From Dermatophilaceae bacterium (GTDB lineage: Bacteria > Actinomycetota > Actinomycetes > Actinomycetales > Dermatophilaceae), in assembly GCA_013361975.1 (NCBI GenBank), contig JABFXB010000019.1, forward strand, positions 1-64,000: DNA of 64,000 nucleotides. Reading direction: 5' to 3'. Below the pieces are notes generated by a model. The model was given only the letters and a program-made list of their open reading frames with translations, was not told the DNA's origin and ran no database searches. Below are positions 34,291 through 42,712 of the stretch, piece by piece. Both the position numbers and the translations under genes were made by a program. Within the stretch, counting starts at the first letter, position 1, and each line of letters begins with the position of its first letter.

Positions 34291-35670
34291 ATGAGTGCTG
34301 CACGCCGCGCGCGCCCCGCAACAGCCGCGCCGCCTGCGACGGACGCCAACGTCGCAGCCGGCCCGTCGCCGCACCCCCGGAGTTCGCGGCTCCGCTGGCT
34401 CCCGGGGGCCCGACGGGGCGGTCCGCGTCATCGCAGCACGGATGAGCACCGGCCCAGCGACGGGAACGAGGGGAACGAGGGAAACGCCTCCGACCCCGTC
34501 GTCGGTGACAGCGACGGCGTCGGTGACAGCGCCGACAACGGTGGCAACGGCACCAGGAGCAACGGTCAAGGGAGACCCCTCGCGACACGACTCCTGCTGG
34601 CCCAAGGGGCTGTGGTCGCGGCCGGCATCGTCACCGCCAGCGTCGTCGCGGCCGTCATGGGTCCGCCGATCTTCCACGAGCACCTCGTCCGGGCCGGGAC
34701 CTCGGCCACCGGGACCGAGATGGCGCACGTCGAGGAGGCGTTCCGCGACGCGAGCTTGATCTCGCTCGGCATCGCGTTGGTCATCGCGCTGCTGTGCGCG
34801 CTGGTGGTGACGTGGTTCGTCACCGGGCGGCTGCAGCGGCCGTTGGCAAGCTTGACCAAGACCGCCGCCGAGATGGGCCGGGGCCGGTACAGCGCGCGGG
34901 CGCACGTGGCCGACGCGGGGCCCGAGCTGTCCAGCCTTGCCGACGCGTTCAACACGATGGCTGCGCAGCTGGAGTCCACCGAGGACACCCGGCGACGTCT
35001 GCTCAGTGATGTCGCGCACGAGATGCGCACCCCGGTTGCGACCCTGAGCGCGTACCTCGAGGGGCTCGACGACGGGGTGGCCGAGTGGGGCCCGGAAACC
35101 GCGGCGTTGTTCCGTGCGCACACGGATCGGTTGGCGCGGCTCTGTGATGACATCGCGATGGTCTCGCGCGCCGAGGAGGGGCAGCTGCACATGGGCATGG
35201 TGGCTGCCCAGGTCGGGGACGTGCTCGAGGCCGCGGCCCGGGGGGCGGCGGCGAGCTTCGCCGCCAAGGAGGTGGCCCTCCACGTCGTCCACGGGTCGGG
35301 ATGGGACGTGACGGTGCGCGCCGATCCGGAGCGACTCGGTCAGGTCCTGTCGAACCTGCTGTCGAATGCGCTGCGGCACACCCCGGCCGGGGGGCGGGTC
35401 ACCATGACAACGAGTCACTCCCGGGGAGATGAGACGGTGAGCCTGCTCGTCGTCGACACGGGGGAGGGGATCACCGCTGAGCAGCTGCCGCACGTGTTCG
35501 AACGGTTCTACCGCGGAGACACCGCGCGGACCCGCGATGACCGTGGCAGCGGGATCGGCCTGACGATCGCGAAAGCCATCGTCGAGGCTCATGAGGGCTT
35601 GATCAGCGTCACCAGCGGCGGGCCCGGCCGTGGGACAACGTTCTCGCTCACGCTGCCCGCACAGTCCTGA
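34291..35670 (+). CDS. Orphan sensor histidine kinase, CopS-like
   Basis: The protein has 459 residues. After a 95-residue disordered N-terminus, two transmembrane helices (about 101-123 and 156-178) enclose a sensor loop starting GPPIFHEHLVRAG and ending EEAFRDA, almost identical to that of the kinase at 17417. HAMP, HisKA with His243 (LLSDVAHEMRTPVA) and HATPase_c (LLSNALRHTPAGG, VDTGEGI, GSGIGLTI) follow. No response regulator adjoins. The unpaired regulator at 47702 is the likely partner, or cross-talk with the regulator at 16695 occurs. Confidence 0.9.
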   Translation: MSAARRARPATAAPPATDANVAAGPSPHPRSSRLRWLPGARRGGPRHRSTDEHRPSDGNEGNEGNASDPVVGDSDGVGDSADNGGNGTRSNGQGRPLATRLLLAQGAVVAAGIVTASVVAAVMGPPIFHEHLVRAGTSATGTEMAHVEEAFRDASLISLGIALVIALLCALVVTWFVTGRLQRPLASLTKTAAEMGRGRYSARAHVADAGPELSSLADAFNTMAAQLESTEDTRRRLLSDVAHEMRTPVATLSAYLEGLDDGVAEWGPETAALFRAHTDRLARLCDDIAMVSRAEEGQLHMGMVAAQVGDVLEAAARGAAASFAAKEVALHVVHGSGWDVTVRADPERLGQVLSNLLSNALRHTPAGGRVTMTTSHSRGDETVSLLVVDTGEGITAEQLPHVFERFYRGDTARTRDDRGSGIGLTIAKAIVEAHEGLISVTSGGPGRGTTFSLTLPAQS

Positions 35671-35681
35671 GGGCCGGCAGC

Positions 35682-35890
35682 TCAGGCCGGCACTCCCAGC
35701 CGAGGGTCGGCGCGTGCGCTCCCCAGGGCATCGCCACCGGTAACGGGGAAACGCGTGCCCATCCGACCGGAACCGGGAGGGGCCTCGGTCAGGACCGCGG
35801 CGGCCTTGACGCGCTCCAAGGAGGTCTGCAAGGCGGGGCAGCCGCCGAAGTACATCACCGTCAGATTCGCCGTCTTGGCCCCATCATCAT
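35682..35890 (-). pseudogene. Decayed thioredoxin-like gene
   Basis: NLTVMYFGGCPALQTSLERV closely matches the start of the intact protein at 38055-38369. The frame then diverges after about 30 residues and ends early, and the equivalent start codons (ATGATG) are out of frame. The upstream DNA also matches the intact copy (hairpin, direct repeat). It is a truncated duplicate. Confidence 0.75.
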
Positions 35891-35921
35891 TTCGAGCACC
35901 CACCGGGCTGCCGCCGGCAGG

Positions 35922-35959
35922 GCGGGCGGTGAGCGCCTGTGACGCCACTCACCGCCCGC
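35922..35959 (-). promoter_or_regulatory. Leader hairpin of the decayed thioredoxin-like gene
   Basis: Perfect 12-bp arms GCGGGCGGTGAG (35922-35933) and CTCACCGCCCGC (35948-35959) with a 14-nt loop. It matches the hairpin ahead of the intact copy at 38419-38456, so it is a conserved part of the 5' leader and perhaps an attenuator. The rest of 35960-36310 holds no gene. Confidence 0.6.
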
Positions 35960-36057
35960 TGGCCCGGAGGGGGACTGGGGAGGCCCTCCGGGCCGTCGGC
36001 GGCCGCGCAGTGCGACGCACCAGTTGACAGGGTCGGACGATCACCCCGCAGGAACCG

Positions 36058-36077
36058 CGTCGTTTCGATGAAGGTTT
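36058..36077 (+). promoter_or_regulatory. Copper regulator repeat (site 6), one strong half
   Basis: CGTCGTTTC-ga-TGAAGGTTT. The second half is a perfect match, the first is weak. It is nearly identical to the site before the intact thioredoxin-like gene (38547-38566). Confidence 0.5.
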
Positions 36078-36310
36078 CGTATCGGACACCGACAGCCCCG
36101 TGTGGGCATCGTCCGTGACCGGCGCGCCGGCCGCCGGGCATCGAGGCGCTGGCCCTCGGCGCCGGAGAACGAATCGCTTGTCCGGGTCGTCCATCCCGGG
36201 GTCTGCGCACGACGTGCAGGTCACGGGAGCACAGGTTTTGCCGGCGCGACGATCTTCCGGAACTGCCGCCTTGAGGACGGGAACGCCCAGGCATGCGTGC
36301 ACCGAGTGGA

Positions 36311-37363
36311 TTACCGGGTCACACGCAGCCACACGGCGGAGCGTCCTGTGCCCTGCGGCTTGAGGAGCCCCTCGTCCTTCAGCCCATTGAGGACGAGTCG
36401 AATGGTCGGATCGCTGATTCCGGGTAGCGCGGCTCTGACATCGGCGATCGCAAAGACAGACGCCCCGTGGCCCAAGACGTGCTCACGGACGCGTTCCGCT
36501 TTCGTGCCTCCAGACCTATCGGCGGCTACACCCTCAGCGAACCGGGCGTAGCCGCGAGCGAGGAGCTGGCTGAAGTAGGTCAGCCAGGGCCACGGGTCGT
36601 TGGCGTGGTCGTTCCAGTCGTGAGTTGAGTCGAGCAACGCCTGGTAGTAGGCATCAGCAGATTCGGCGATGAGCTGCTCGAGCGACACGTAGCGGCCGAC
36701 CCCATACCCGGCCTCGGCGAGAAGGGCGTTCGTCAGCGCTCGGGCCACGCGACCGTTGCCGTCGTCGAACGGGTGGATGATGAGCAGATCCAGGACGAAG
36801 ACACCGACGAGGAGCACTGGGTGGTGCCGGTTTGCCTTGACGGCATCGACGTAGCGGTCGATGAGCTCGGCGGCGTAGTACTCGGTGCGCGCAGCCGGGA
36901 CGGGCTTGAATCGGACGGTCTGGATGCCGTCGGGAGACCGGTCGACAACGAGGTTGTCGCTCTCCTTGAAGGTCCCGCCGGTGGCTTTGGTATCCGCAAA
37001 CAGCAGCCGGTGCAGGTGAAGAAGCAGGCCGACGTTCAGGGGGCGCCAGTCCTCGGCGAAAAGGTAGTCGAGGGCAGCCCGGTAGCCGGCGAACTCTTGT
37101 TCGCTGCGGGTGCGCAGCTCGATGGGCCTGTTGGCGATGATGGCGGCCGCACGGCTGCGGTTCTTGACGACGATGCCCTCCAGGGCAGACGACGCGGTGA
37201 TGCTCGCGACCCGTGCGCGGTTGGCCAGCTCGGTGAGGAGGTCGGGCAGCTGGTGGAGGTACAAGCCCTCGCTGCCTTGGCCGCGGTCGATGTCGCGCAA
37301 GGTCATCACCAAAGGCGCTGGCACAGCGCCGAGGGCGCGGTCAAGATCGACGAAGGAGTGCAC
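36311..37363 (-). CDS. Fic-domain AMP transferase with C-terminal HTH
   Basis: The protein has 350 residues. The inhibitory helix motif is present (SSALEG, Ser58 to Glu62-Gly63), as is the catalytic core HPFDDGNGRVARA (His197), so this is a class II Fic with an in-built brake. The last 80 residues are a winged helix (VRAALPGISDPTIRLVLNGL). Fic enzymes transfer AMP to target proteins; the target is unknown. The GTG at 37363 follows GAGG. A perfect 16-bp inverted repeat just upstream is the likely operator for the C-terminal DNA-binding domain. Confidence 0.9.
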   Translation of the reverse strand: MHSFVDLDRALGAVPAPLVMTLRDIDRGQGSEGLYLHQLPDLLTELANRARVASITASSALEGIVVKNRSRAAAIIANRPIELRTRSEQEFAGYRAALDYLFAEDWRPLNVGLLLHLHRLLFADTKATGGTFKESDNLVVDRSPDGIQTVRFKPVPAARTEYYAAELIDRYVDAVKANRHHPVLLVGVFVLDLLIIHPFDDGNGRVARALTNALLAEAGYGVGRYVSLEQLIAESADAYYQALLDSTHDWNDHANDPWPWLTYFSQLLARGYARFAEGVAADRSGGTKAERVREHVLGHGASVFAIADVRAALPGISDPTIRLVLNGLKDEGLLKPQGTGRSAVWLRVTR

Positions 37364-37380
37364 AAGAAGTCCTCACAGAC

Positions 37381-37424
37381 GGTCTAAACTACATAACGCG
37401 GCGGTCGCTTATGTAGTTTAGACC
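37381..37424. promoter_or_regulatory. Long perfect inverted repeat before fic
   Basis: GGTCTAAACTACATAA (37381-37396) and TTATGTAGTTTAGACC (37409-37424) are perfect 16-bp arms around a 12-nt GC spacer, 18 bp from the Fic start. The A/T-rich arms stand out from the local base composition. It is probably an operator for Fic autoregulation. The gap up to 37705 shows no other supported gene. Confidence 0.78.
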
Positions 37425-37705
37425 AGCTTGAGGGTAGTTTGGCGACTCCAGCGCCGCCGCGGCGCGCCGCTCTGCCTCGGCTGCTCGATCCGCTGCCGAG
37501 CTGGTCAAAGACCCGACACGCAGAGTGACGAGGTCGCGCCGCGGCCAGCACCGTGTCGACGAGCAGTGACGAAGCAGCTCCTCCCGATCCTCTTCCTGCT
37601 CATCCTCTTCATCGTTTTCAGGATCAACACCGTCTGATCCTGGAGGTCGCCTCGCATGACTCCGGCTCCGGATCCTTGCTCGCTCCGGGCCTCCTTGCGG
37701 CCCCC

Positions 37706-38002
37706 TCAGGGAAGGTGCCGGTCCAGACGTCGCACGACACGACCCAGGAGCGGCCAGTCCTGCAGCCCGGCGCGCACGACCAGGTCCCGGGTGGCCGCGA
37801 ACGGGCGGTGCACCACGGCACCTACGGTGTGCACGTCGGCGTCCGCGGTGGACCTCGCCCGCCGCGACAGCCACCGTGCGCAGGCGGCGCAGACGCCGAC
37901 CTCTGGGTGGGTCCCGAGCCGCGTCAGGTCGTGCTCGTCGAACGCGTTGCCACAGCACCAGCAGGTCGGACGCTGCGCCTCCTCTTGGGCAGCCACTGCC
38001 AT
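37706..38002 (-). CDS. Zinc-ribbon protein, unknown
   Basis: The protein has 98 residues. CWCCGNAFDEHDL and later VCAACARWL form a two-CxxC zinc ribbon in the first half; the second half is an amphipathic Arg-rich region. The ATG at 38002 gives this complete domain. It has the look of small actinobacterial zinc-ribbon proteins of unknown role. It lies 52 bp before the end of the thioredoxin-like gene and in the same direction, so it may be its second cistron. Confidence 0.65.
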   Translation of the reverse strand: MAVAAQEEAQRPTCWCCGNAFDEHDLTRLGTHPEVGVCAACARWLSRRARSTADADVHTVGAVVHRPFAATRDLVVRAGLQDWPLLGRVVRRLDRHLP

Positions 38003-38054
38003 GTCTTCATCCTCGCGCCGCCCGAGTCGCGAATCCAGAGCCGTGGAGGCCTAG

Positions 38055-38369
38055 TCAGCCGGCTCGCTGGCTGAAGACGTCGACGAGCTGGTCAAGCGAG
38101 GGCGAGCCGGCCAACCCGTGCGGGGTTGCGTACAGCCGACAGGCGAGGGCCGGGCTCGCACCCGGCGTCGCGAACGGATCCGCGCCGTCCAACAGGATCG
38201 TCGGGGAGCCGGTGAACCACAGGCGGGCCGCGTCCTCGTCCGAGGTCACGGCCACCAGGTCCACGTGCACCTGCACCCGGGCCAGGACCGCCGCGGCCCT
38301 GACCCGCTCGACGGCGGTCTGCCAGCTCGGGCAGCCGTCGAAGTACATGACCGTCAGGTTCACCATCAT
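38055..38369 (-). CDS. Thioredoxin-like protein, single active-site Cys
   Basis: The protein has 104 residues. The fold is thioredoxin-like (NLTVMYFDGCPSWQTAVERV, cis-Pro region GSPTILLDG), but the CxxC is reduced to one Cys in DGCPSWQ. Relatives with FDGCPxW are often found with mercury or other metal-resistance genes (recalled). The ATG pair at 38369/38366 starts the domain. A 12-13-bp-type hairpin and a copper repeat lie in its 190-nt leader. A decayed copy with the same leader is at 35682. Confidence 0.78.
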   Translation of the reverse strand: MMVNLTVMYFDGCPSWQTAVERVRAAAVLARVQVHVDLVAVTSDEDAARLWFTGSPTILLDGADPFATPGASPALACRLYATPHGLAGSPSLDQLVDVFSQRAG

Positions 38370-38418
38370 CACTGCATCTTCGTCACGAGCACCCACCGGC
38401 GGATCGCGCATCGGCCGG

Positions 38419-38456
38419 GCGGGCGGTGAGCGACTGACACGCCACCCACCGCCCGC
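38419..38456 (-). promoter_or_regulatory. Leader hairpin of the thioredoxin-like gene
   Basis: Perfect 10-bp arms GCGGGCGGTG (38419-38428) and CACCGCCCGC (38447-38456) with an 18-nt loop, between the copper repeat and the start codon. It is conserved in the decayed copy and may be an attenuator or an RNA stability element. Confidence 0.6.
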
Positions 38457-38546
38457 AGGCTCGGCGGGGACAGCTAGGCCCGCCGAACCGTCGGCCGCAT
38501 CGCCATGCGGCGCCCACAGGATCGGACCGGGACCCGGCACGAGCGA

Positions 38547-38566
38547 CGTGGTTTTGATGAAGGTTT
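38547..38566 (+). promoter_or_regulatory. Copper regulator repeat (site 7), one strong half
   Basis: CGTGGTTTT-ga-TGAAGGTTT, about 180 bp before the thioredoxin-like start, with one perfect half-site. Confidence 0.52.
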
Positions 38567-38840
38567 CGTGTCGAGTGTGCACTGGCTGGGATGTCCGCTG
38601 CTGTCCAGCAACGCTGCGCACCTGTCGCGAAGGCGGCTACAGGCCCCGCCGGCCGGTGACGGCGCCGCGTGCAGCTGCCCAGCTGCGTCGAACGCCGGCC
38701 GCGGCCACGGGAGCGGCTCAGGGCAGCCCGCGGGCGGTCTGCCCGGTCGGCAGGGGACTCGCGGCAGCTGCAGTGGCCGCGCCGTGCTTTGGGGAATGGC
38801 CGGGTCGGCGTGCGCCGTGTGACGGCGCCGCTCTGGCCCG

Positions 38841-38860
38841 CTTCCTTCAGCGAACCTTCA
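38841..38860 (-). promoter_or_regulatory. Copper regulator direct repeat (site 8)
   Basis: On the minus strand TGAAGGTTC-gc-TGAAGGAAG, ending 46 bp before the membrane protein start at 38907. Both halves are strong. Confidence 0.72.
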
Positions 38861-38906
38861 CGAGAACTCGAGGGGACGCGCTGGCTGTGCCGCTGATGCT
38901 GTCCCC

Positions 38907-39422
38907 ATGCCTGACCGTCACCACGAGCAGCCCCGCCACGTCCACGCGAACGCGGGTTCGGGCGTTACCGCCATGGAACCGGTGAGCGGCTCGGCCGCAC
39001 CGTCCGCGACTCCGCCTGCGGGCCGTTCCTGGCGTTCGGCCGCCACGGCCGTGATCGGGTCGCTCCTCGGCGCGGTCCCGCACGTGCTGCACCACATCGG
39101 CCTCCTGGCGGGAGCGGCTGTCCTCGGTGGCGTGACCGGGAACGCGGTCCTGTACGTCCTCGGCCTCGTCTTCACCGTTCCGCTGCTGCGCAGGCTGCAC
39201 CGACGCTTCGGCACGTGGGCAGCTCCGGCCGTCGCGACCGCCGTCTTCACCGGCCTGTTCGCGCTCTCGGCCTTAGTCATCGGGCCCGCGCTCGCCGGGA
39301 ACAGTGCCGCGGGCACGGGTACGCCGACCCCCACGGTCAGCGTGGTGTCGGTGCCACCGAGCGCCCCCACTTCTGCCCCCATCTCCGCGCCAACGGATGA
39401 GCACGCCGGACATCACCCGTGA
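38907..39422 (+). CDS. Membrane protein with His/Pro-rich tail
   Basis: The protein has 171 residues. It has three hydrophobic segments between about 45 and 130, with PHVLHHIGLL in the first. The N-terminus (DRHHEQPRHVHANA) and the C-terminus (DEHAGHHP) are His-rich, suggesting metal binding on one membrane face. A good copper-type direct repeat is in its promoter. No named family is recognised, but small His-tailed membrane proteins of this kind are common in actinobacterial copper clusters. Confidence 0.7.
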   Translation: MPDRHHEQPRHVHANAGSGVTAMEPVSGSAAPSATPPAGRSWRSAATAVIGSLLGAVPHVLHHIGLLAGAAVLGGVTGNAVLYVLGLVFTVPLLRRLHRRFGTWAAPAVATAVFTGLFALSALVIGPALAGNSAAGTGTPTPTVSVVSVPPSAPTSAPISAPTDEHAGHHP

Positions 39423-39620
39423 CGGGGACGTGGCCCTCGGGCGACGTCCGACGCGACGGCCGAGGCGACGACCGAGGCGACGACCGAGGCCGATGCGTCG
39501 CCCGGTCAGGGACGCGAGAGATGGCATTCACGGGCCCGGCATGAAGCGCGTCCTGCGCCCCAAGCCGAAGCTGGGACCGTGACCGGCCCACGGCCGCGGG
39601 CCAGTCGGGCCAAAGCCCCT

Positions 39621-39640
39621 GCCTCAACATCGGATCTTCA
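39621..39640 (-). promoter_or_regulatory. Copper regulator repeat (site 9), weak
   Basis: On the minus strand TGAAGATCC-ga-TGTTGAGGC; one half matches well. It lies 141 bp before the ABC transporter operon in a 358-bp gap (39423-39780) with no gene. Confidence 0.42.
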
Positions 39641-39780
39641 CCGTTCCTGCCCCTGCCGTTGACCGTGGCCGGCGCAGGGTGAAGGTAGCCGATCGGTGCC
39701 CGAGTCGACGTCGTGACAGGACGGGCCCGGCGGGACCGACGAGGCCTGGCAACAGCGGCGCCCCGTGAGAGGGACAGGCG

Positions 39781-40635
39781 ATGACGATGGGTGCTCACGA
39801 CAACAGTGCAGACGCTGCCCGGCGCGAGGGCAGCCACCGCTCATGGTCGCGCGCCGGGACCATCCCGAGCCTGCCCGTTCGAGCCGGAGACAGCGACGTG
39901 CCCGGAGGCCTGCCACATCCGCGGCGAGTGCTGACCGTGGAAGGGGTCAGGCGGAGCTTCTCGACCGGGCTGTGGCCGCGACGCCGCCGCATCCAGGTGC
40001 TCCGGGGCGCGGACCTCACGGTGGATGCCGGCGAGGTCGTCGGGCTCGTCGGGGAGAACGGGTCCGGGAAGAGCACCCTGATGAAGGTCATCGTGGGCGC
40101 GCTGGCCGCTCAGGCCGGGACGGTCGCCGTGGCGGGAGCGGTCGGCTACTGCCCGCAGCAGCCGCAGCTCTACCCGCGGCTCACCTGCCGTGAGCACCTG
40201 GACCTGTTCGCCGCCGCCTACCGTCTGCCGCGGTCGCTCCTGACCGCGCGGACCGAGGAGCTCCTGGAGGTGCTGAACTTCGCGCGGTACGCGGACACCC
40301 GCGCGGACCGTCTCTCCGGCGGTACCACGGCCAAGCTGAACCTGTCCCTGGCCCTGCTGCACGACCCGGAGCTCCTGCTCCTGGACGAGCCGTACGCCGG
40401 CTTCGACTGGGAGACCTACCAGACCTTCTGGACCCTCGTAGAGGAGCGCCGCCGCTCAGGGGTGAGCGTGCTCATCGTCAGTCACTTCGTTGCCGACACC
40501 GAGAGGTTCGACCGGATCGTGCGTCTCGGGGACGGACGCACGACATCGTCGACGGTCAGGTCGACACCGTCGCGGGAGACGGCGCCCCAGGCGACGGTTC
40601 CCGCGGTGCGCGGGGAGTCAGGAGGTGCGCGATGA
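39781..40635 (+). CDS. ABC transporter ATPase
   Basis: The protein has 284 residues. Walker A is GENGSGKST (91-99), the signature is LSGGTTAKLNLSLAL and Walker B is ELLLLDEPYAG, with a switch His at IVSHF. It is an ABC-2 type drug or metabolite exporter ATPase. The first 48 residues are a disordered extension. It overlaps the permease by 4 nt (ATGA). Weak copper-type repeat upstream; substrate unknown. Confidence 0.88.
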   Translation: MTMGAHDNSADAARREGSHRSWSRAGTIPSLPVRAGDSDVPGGLPHPRRVLTVEGVRRSFSTGLWPRRRRIQVLRGADLTVDAGEVVGLVGENGSGKSTLMKVIVGALAAQAGTVAVAGAVGYCPQQPQLYPRLTCREHLDLFAAAYRLPRSLLTARTEELLEVLNFARYADTRADRLSGGTTAKLNLSLALLHDPELLLLDEPYAGFDWETYQTFWTLVEERRRSGVSVLIVSHFVADTERFDRIVRLGDGRTTSSTVRSTPSRETAPQATVPAVRGESGGAR

Positions 40636-42419
40636 CCGGGTGCCGCCAGGGTGGCGCCGGCGTCCGGGGCTGGGTCGGGGCGCGTCGCGCAGCGTCGGGC
40701 GGGCTCGCCCAGTCAGAACGGCAGAGGCTCGGGACGGTGCTCGTCTGCTTCGTGCGCGAGGCTGCCCGCGTCCCGGCCACGTGGGTAGTGCTTCTCGTCG
40801 TGCCCGTCGTCTTCGTCCGGGTCGCGGCCCCCACCCTGACCGACGCCGCGCGCATCCTGGCGGGGGCGTCGCAACGGGTACCGGTCGACGCGGTCGCCGC
40901 CGGTTGGAGCGCGGCGTTCGTGACCGCGCTGGCGGGGTTCTTCCAGGTGTTCGAAGGTCGCACGGTTGACCGCCGGCTCGCTCTCGCTGGCCTGCCGGCC
41001 CGTTGGGTCACGACCGGGCGCCTCCTGACCGGGCTGCTGGTCGCCGCGGTCGCGGTGGCGGCGTCGCTCGTCACGTTGCGCGTCAGCAGCACGGGCGCGC
41101 TCAGCTCGCGCGCCGTCGCGGCCACGGCCGCGTCGGCGGTCATCTACCTGGCGGTCGGGCTGGCCGTCGGCGTCATCGCCCGGACCGCGGTCGGGGGCGT
41201 GACGACGATCCTGTTCGTGTGGATCCTCGACACGTTCTTCGGGCCGGCGATGAATGGGACGACGTCCCCGGTCACCCGGGTGCTGCCGTTGCACTTCGTG
41301 ACCTTGTGGCTGCTCGAGTCCCCGACGCGGCACGGGGGGCCGGAGCCATGGCTCGGTGTCGTGGTGTGGGTGCTCACCGCCCTGGTCGTGGCCGCGGCCA
41401 CGCTGGTGCTGGTCAACGGGCTGCGTCTGCGCTCGCCTCGACGGCACCGGTGGGCACCGGTCGCACCGTCCACGCCCACCGCGGGCGCCGCGTCCGGATC
41501 CGCGACGGGGTCGGCCTCGGACGCGACGCCGAGTGATGACGCCGGTGGTGCGCCGCACGTGGGTCGTGCTCCCGACTCACCGGCTGCCCGCGTGCAGGTC
41601 ACGACGGTGCCCCGGCGACCGACGCGGGCCTCCGCGCGGGTCTACGCCCCGCGCGGGTTGGCGCTGGTGACGGCCGGCGGACGCGACATGGCCCGCACGG
41701 CGGCCCTGTGGAGTCTGCTCGTCGTCGTCCCGGGCGTCTTCATCGTGCTCGCGGCGTGGACGACGCCGCATGGGCGCGAGCCGGTCTCCGTGCTGGAGGC
41801 GGGCCGGGTCCAGCAGTGGTGGTTCGACCCGGCGCTCATCCATGCCGGCACGATGGCGCCGGTCGCGATTGCGGCCCTGTCCATGCTCGTTGGGGTGTAC
41901 GTCGCTGCGGACACGCGCCCGGGGGACCAGCGTCTCGCGTGGGCGGGGATGCCCGCGGCGGCGGTCGCGGGGACGCGCGTATTGCTCGCCGCCGGTGCCA
42001 GCGTCGCCGTCACGGTCGTGTCGATGGCGGTGACGGCGGCGCTGTTCACGCCGGCGCGGTGGGGCCCGTACCTCGCGGGCAACGCCCTGCTCGGCGTCAC
42101 GTACGCGAGCCTTGGTGTCCTCATGGGCGCCAGGACCGGGCGGGTCACGGGCACGTTCCTCGCGTTCCTGCTGCCGTTCCTGGATGTCGGCTTGACCCAG
42201 AGCCCGATGCTGCGAGCGGAACCGCCACTGTGGGCGAGCCTGCTGCCGGGGTCCGCCCCGACGCGGGTCCTGCTCGATGGCGCGCTCACACCTGGGTTCG
42301 ATCGCGGCTGGCAGCTGCTGTTCGCGGCCGCGTGGGCCGTGCTCGCCACGTTGCTCGCTGGTGTGGCCGTCCGGCGTGCCGTTGGGACGCGTCACCACCC
42401 ACGGGTGCCCGTTCCCTGA
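40632..42419 (+). CDS. ABC-2 type permease, two fused halves
   Basis: The protein has 595 residues. Two similar membrane halves (about 45-270 and 350-585), each with six or so hydrophobic helices, are joined by an Ala/Ser/Pro linker, as if two permease subunits were fused. It pairs with the ATPase encoded just upstream. Substrate not predictable. A 12-bp terminator hairpin follows at 42457. Confidence 0.82.
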   Translation: MTGCRQGGAGVRGWVGARRAASGGLAQSERQRLGTVLVCFVREAARVPATWVVLLVVPVVFVRVAAPTLTDAARILAGASQRVPVDAVAAGWSAAFVTALAGFFQVFEGRTVDRRLALAGLPARWVTTGRLLTGLLVAAVAVAASLVTLRVSSTGALSSRAVAATAASAVIYLAVGLAVGVIARTAVGGVTTILFVWILDTFFGPAMNGTTSPVTRVLPLHFVTLWLLESPTRHGGPEPWLGVVVWVLTALVVAAATLVLVNGLRLRSPRRHRWAPVAPSTPTAGAASGSATGSASDATPSDDAGGAPHVGRAPDSPAARVQVTTVPRRPTRASARVYAPRGLALVTAGGRDMARTAALWSLLVVVPGVFIVLAAWTTPHGREPVSVLEAGRVQQWWFDPALIHAGTMAPVAIAALSMLVGVYVAADTRPGDQRLAWAGMPAAAVAGTRVLLAAGASVAVTVVSMAVTAALFTPARWGPYLAGNALLGVTYASLGVLMGARTGRVTGTFLAFLLPFLDVGLTQSPMLRAEPPLWASLLPGSAPTRVLLDGALTPGFDRGWQLLFAAAWAVLATLLAGVAVRRAVGTRHHPRVPVP

Positions 42420-42456
42420 CCCTGGACGGGGTGCGCACCCTGCACCCCCCGACGCG

Positions 42457-42488
42457 GTGACCGCCGAGGACCGCCTCTCGGCGGTCAC
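42457..42488 (+). terminator. Terminator hairpin after the ABC operon
   Basis: Perfect 12-bp arms GTGACCGCCGAG (42457-42468) and CTCGGCGGTCAC (42477-42488) with an 8-nt loop, 38 nt after the permease stop. Confidence 0.8.
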
Positions 42489-42593
42489 CGGCCGGCTTCG
42501 GCACCCAGCGCGCCGGTGACGTCACCCCCGCGGGACCGGCCGCATGTCGGGTCCGCGACAGGACCCTCACCGGGTCGCGGTCGAAACCCCTTG

Positions 42594-42613
42594 CCATCCG
42601 TTGACCATCTTCG
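42594..42613 (-). promoter_or_regulatory. Copper regulator repeat (site 10), weak
   Basis: On the minus strand CGAAGATGG-tc-AACGGATGG, 100 bp before the secreted protease-like gene. Only one half resembles the consensus. Confidence 0.3.
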
Positions 42614-42712
42614 TACCGGTTCCGGGTTGAAGAGGCGGCGCTGAGAGGAACATGTTGGTCAGCGGGCGCTAGCCCTTTCGGGGATCCGACCAGCAGTAGA
42701 AGGAGCTCGTTG

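Noticed and set aside
37566..37637. 23-residue hydrophobic peptide frame starting GTG
   Set aside because: It looks like a tiny membrane peptide, but no ribosome-binding site precedes it and an equally open acidic frame lies on the other strand.
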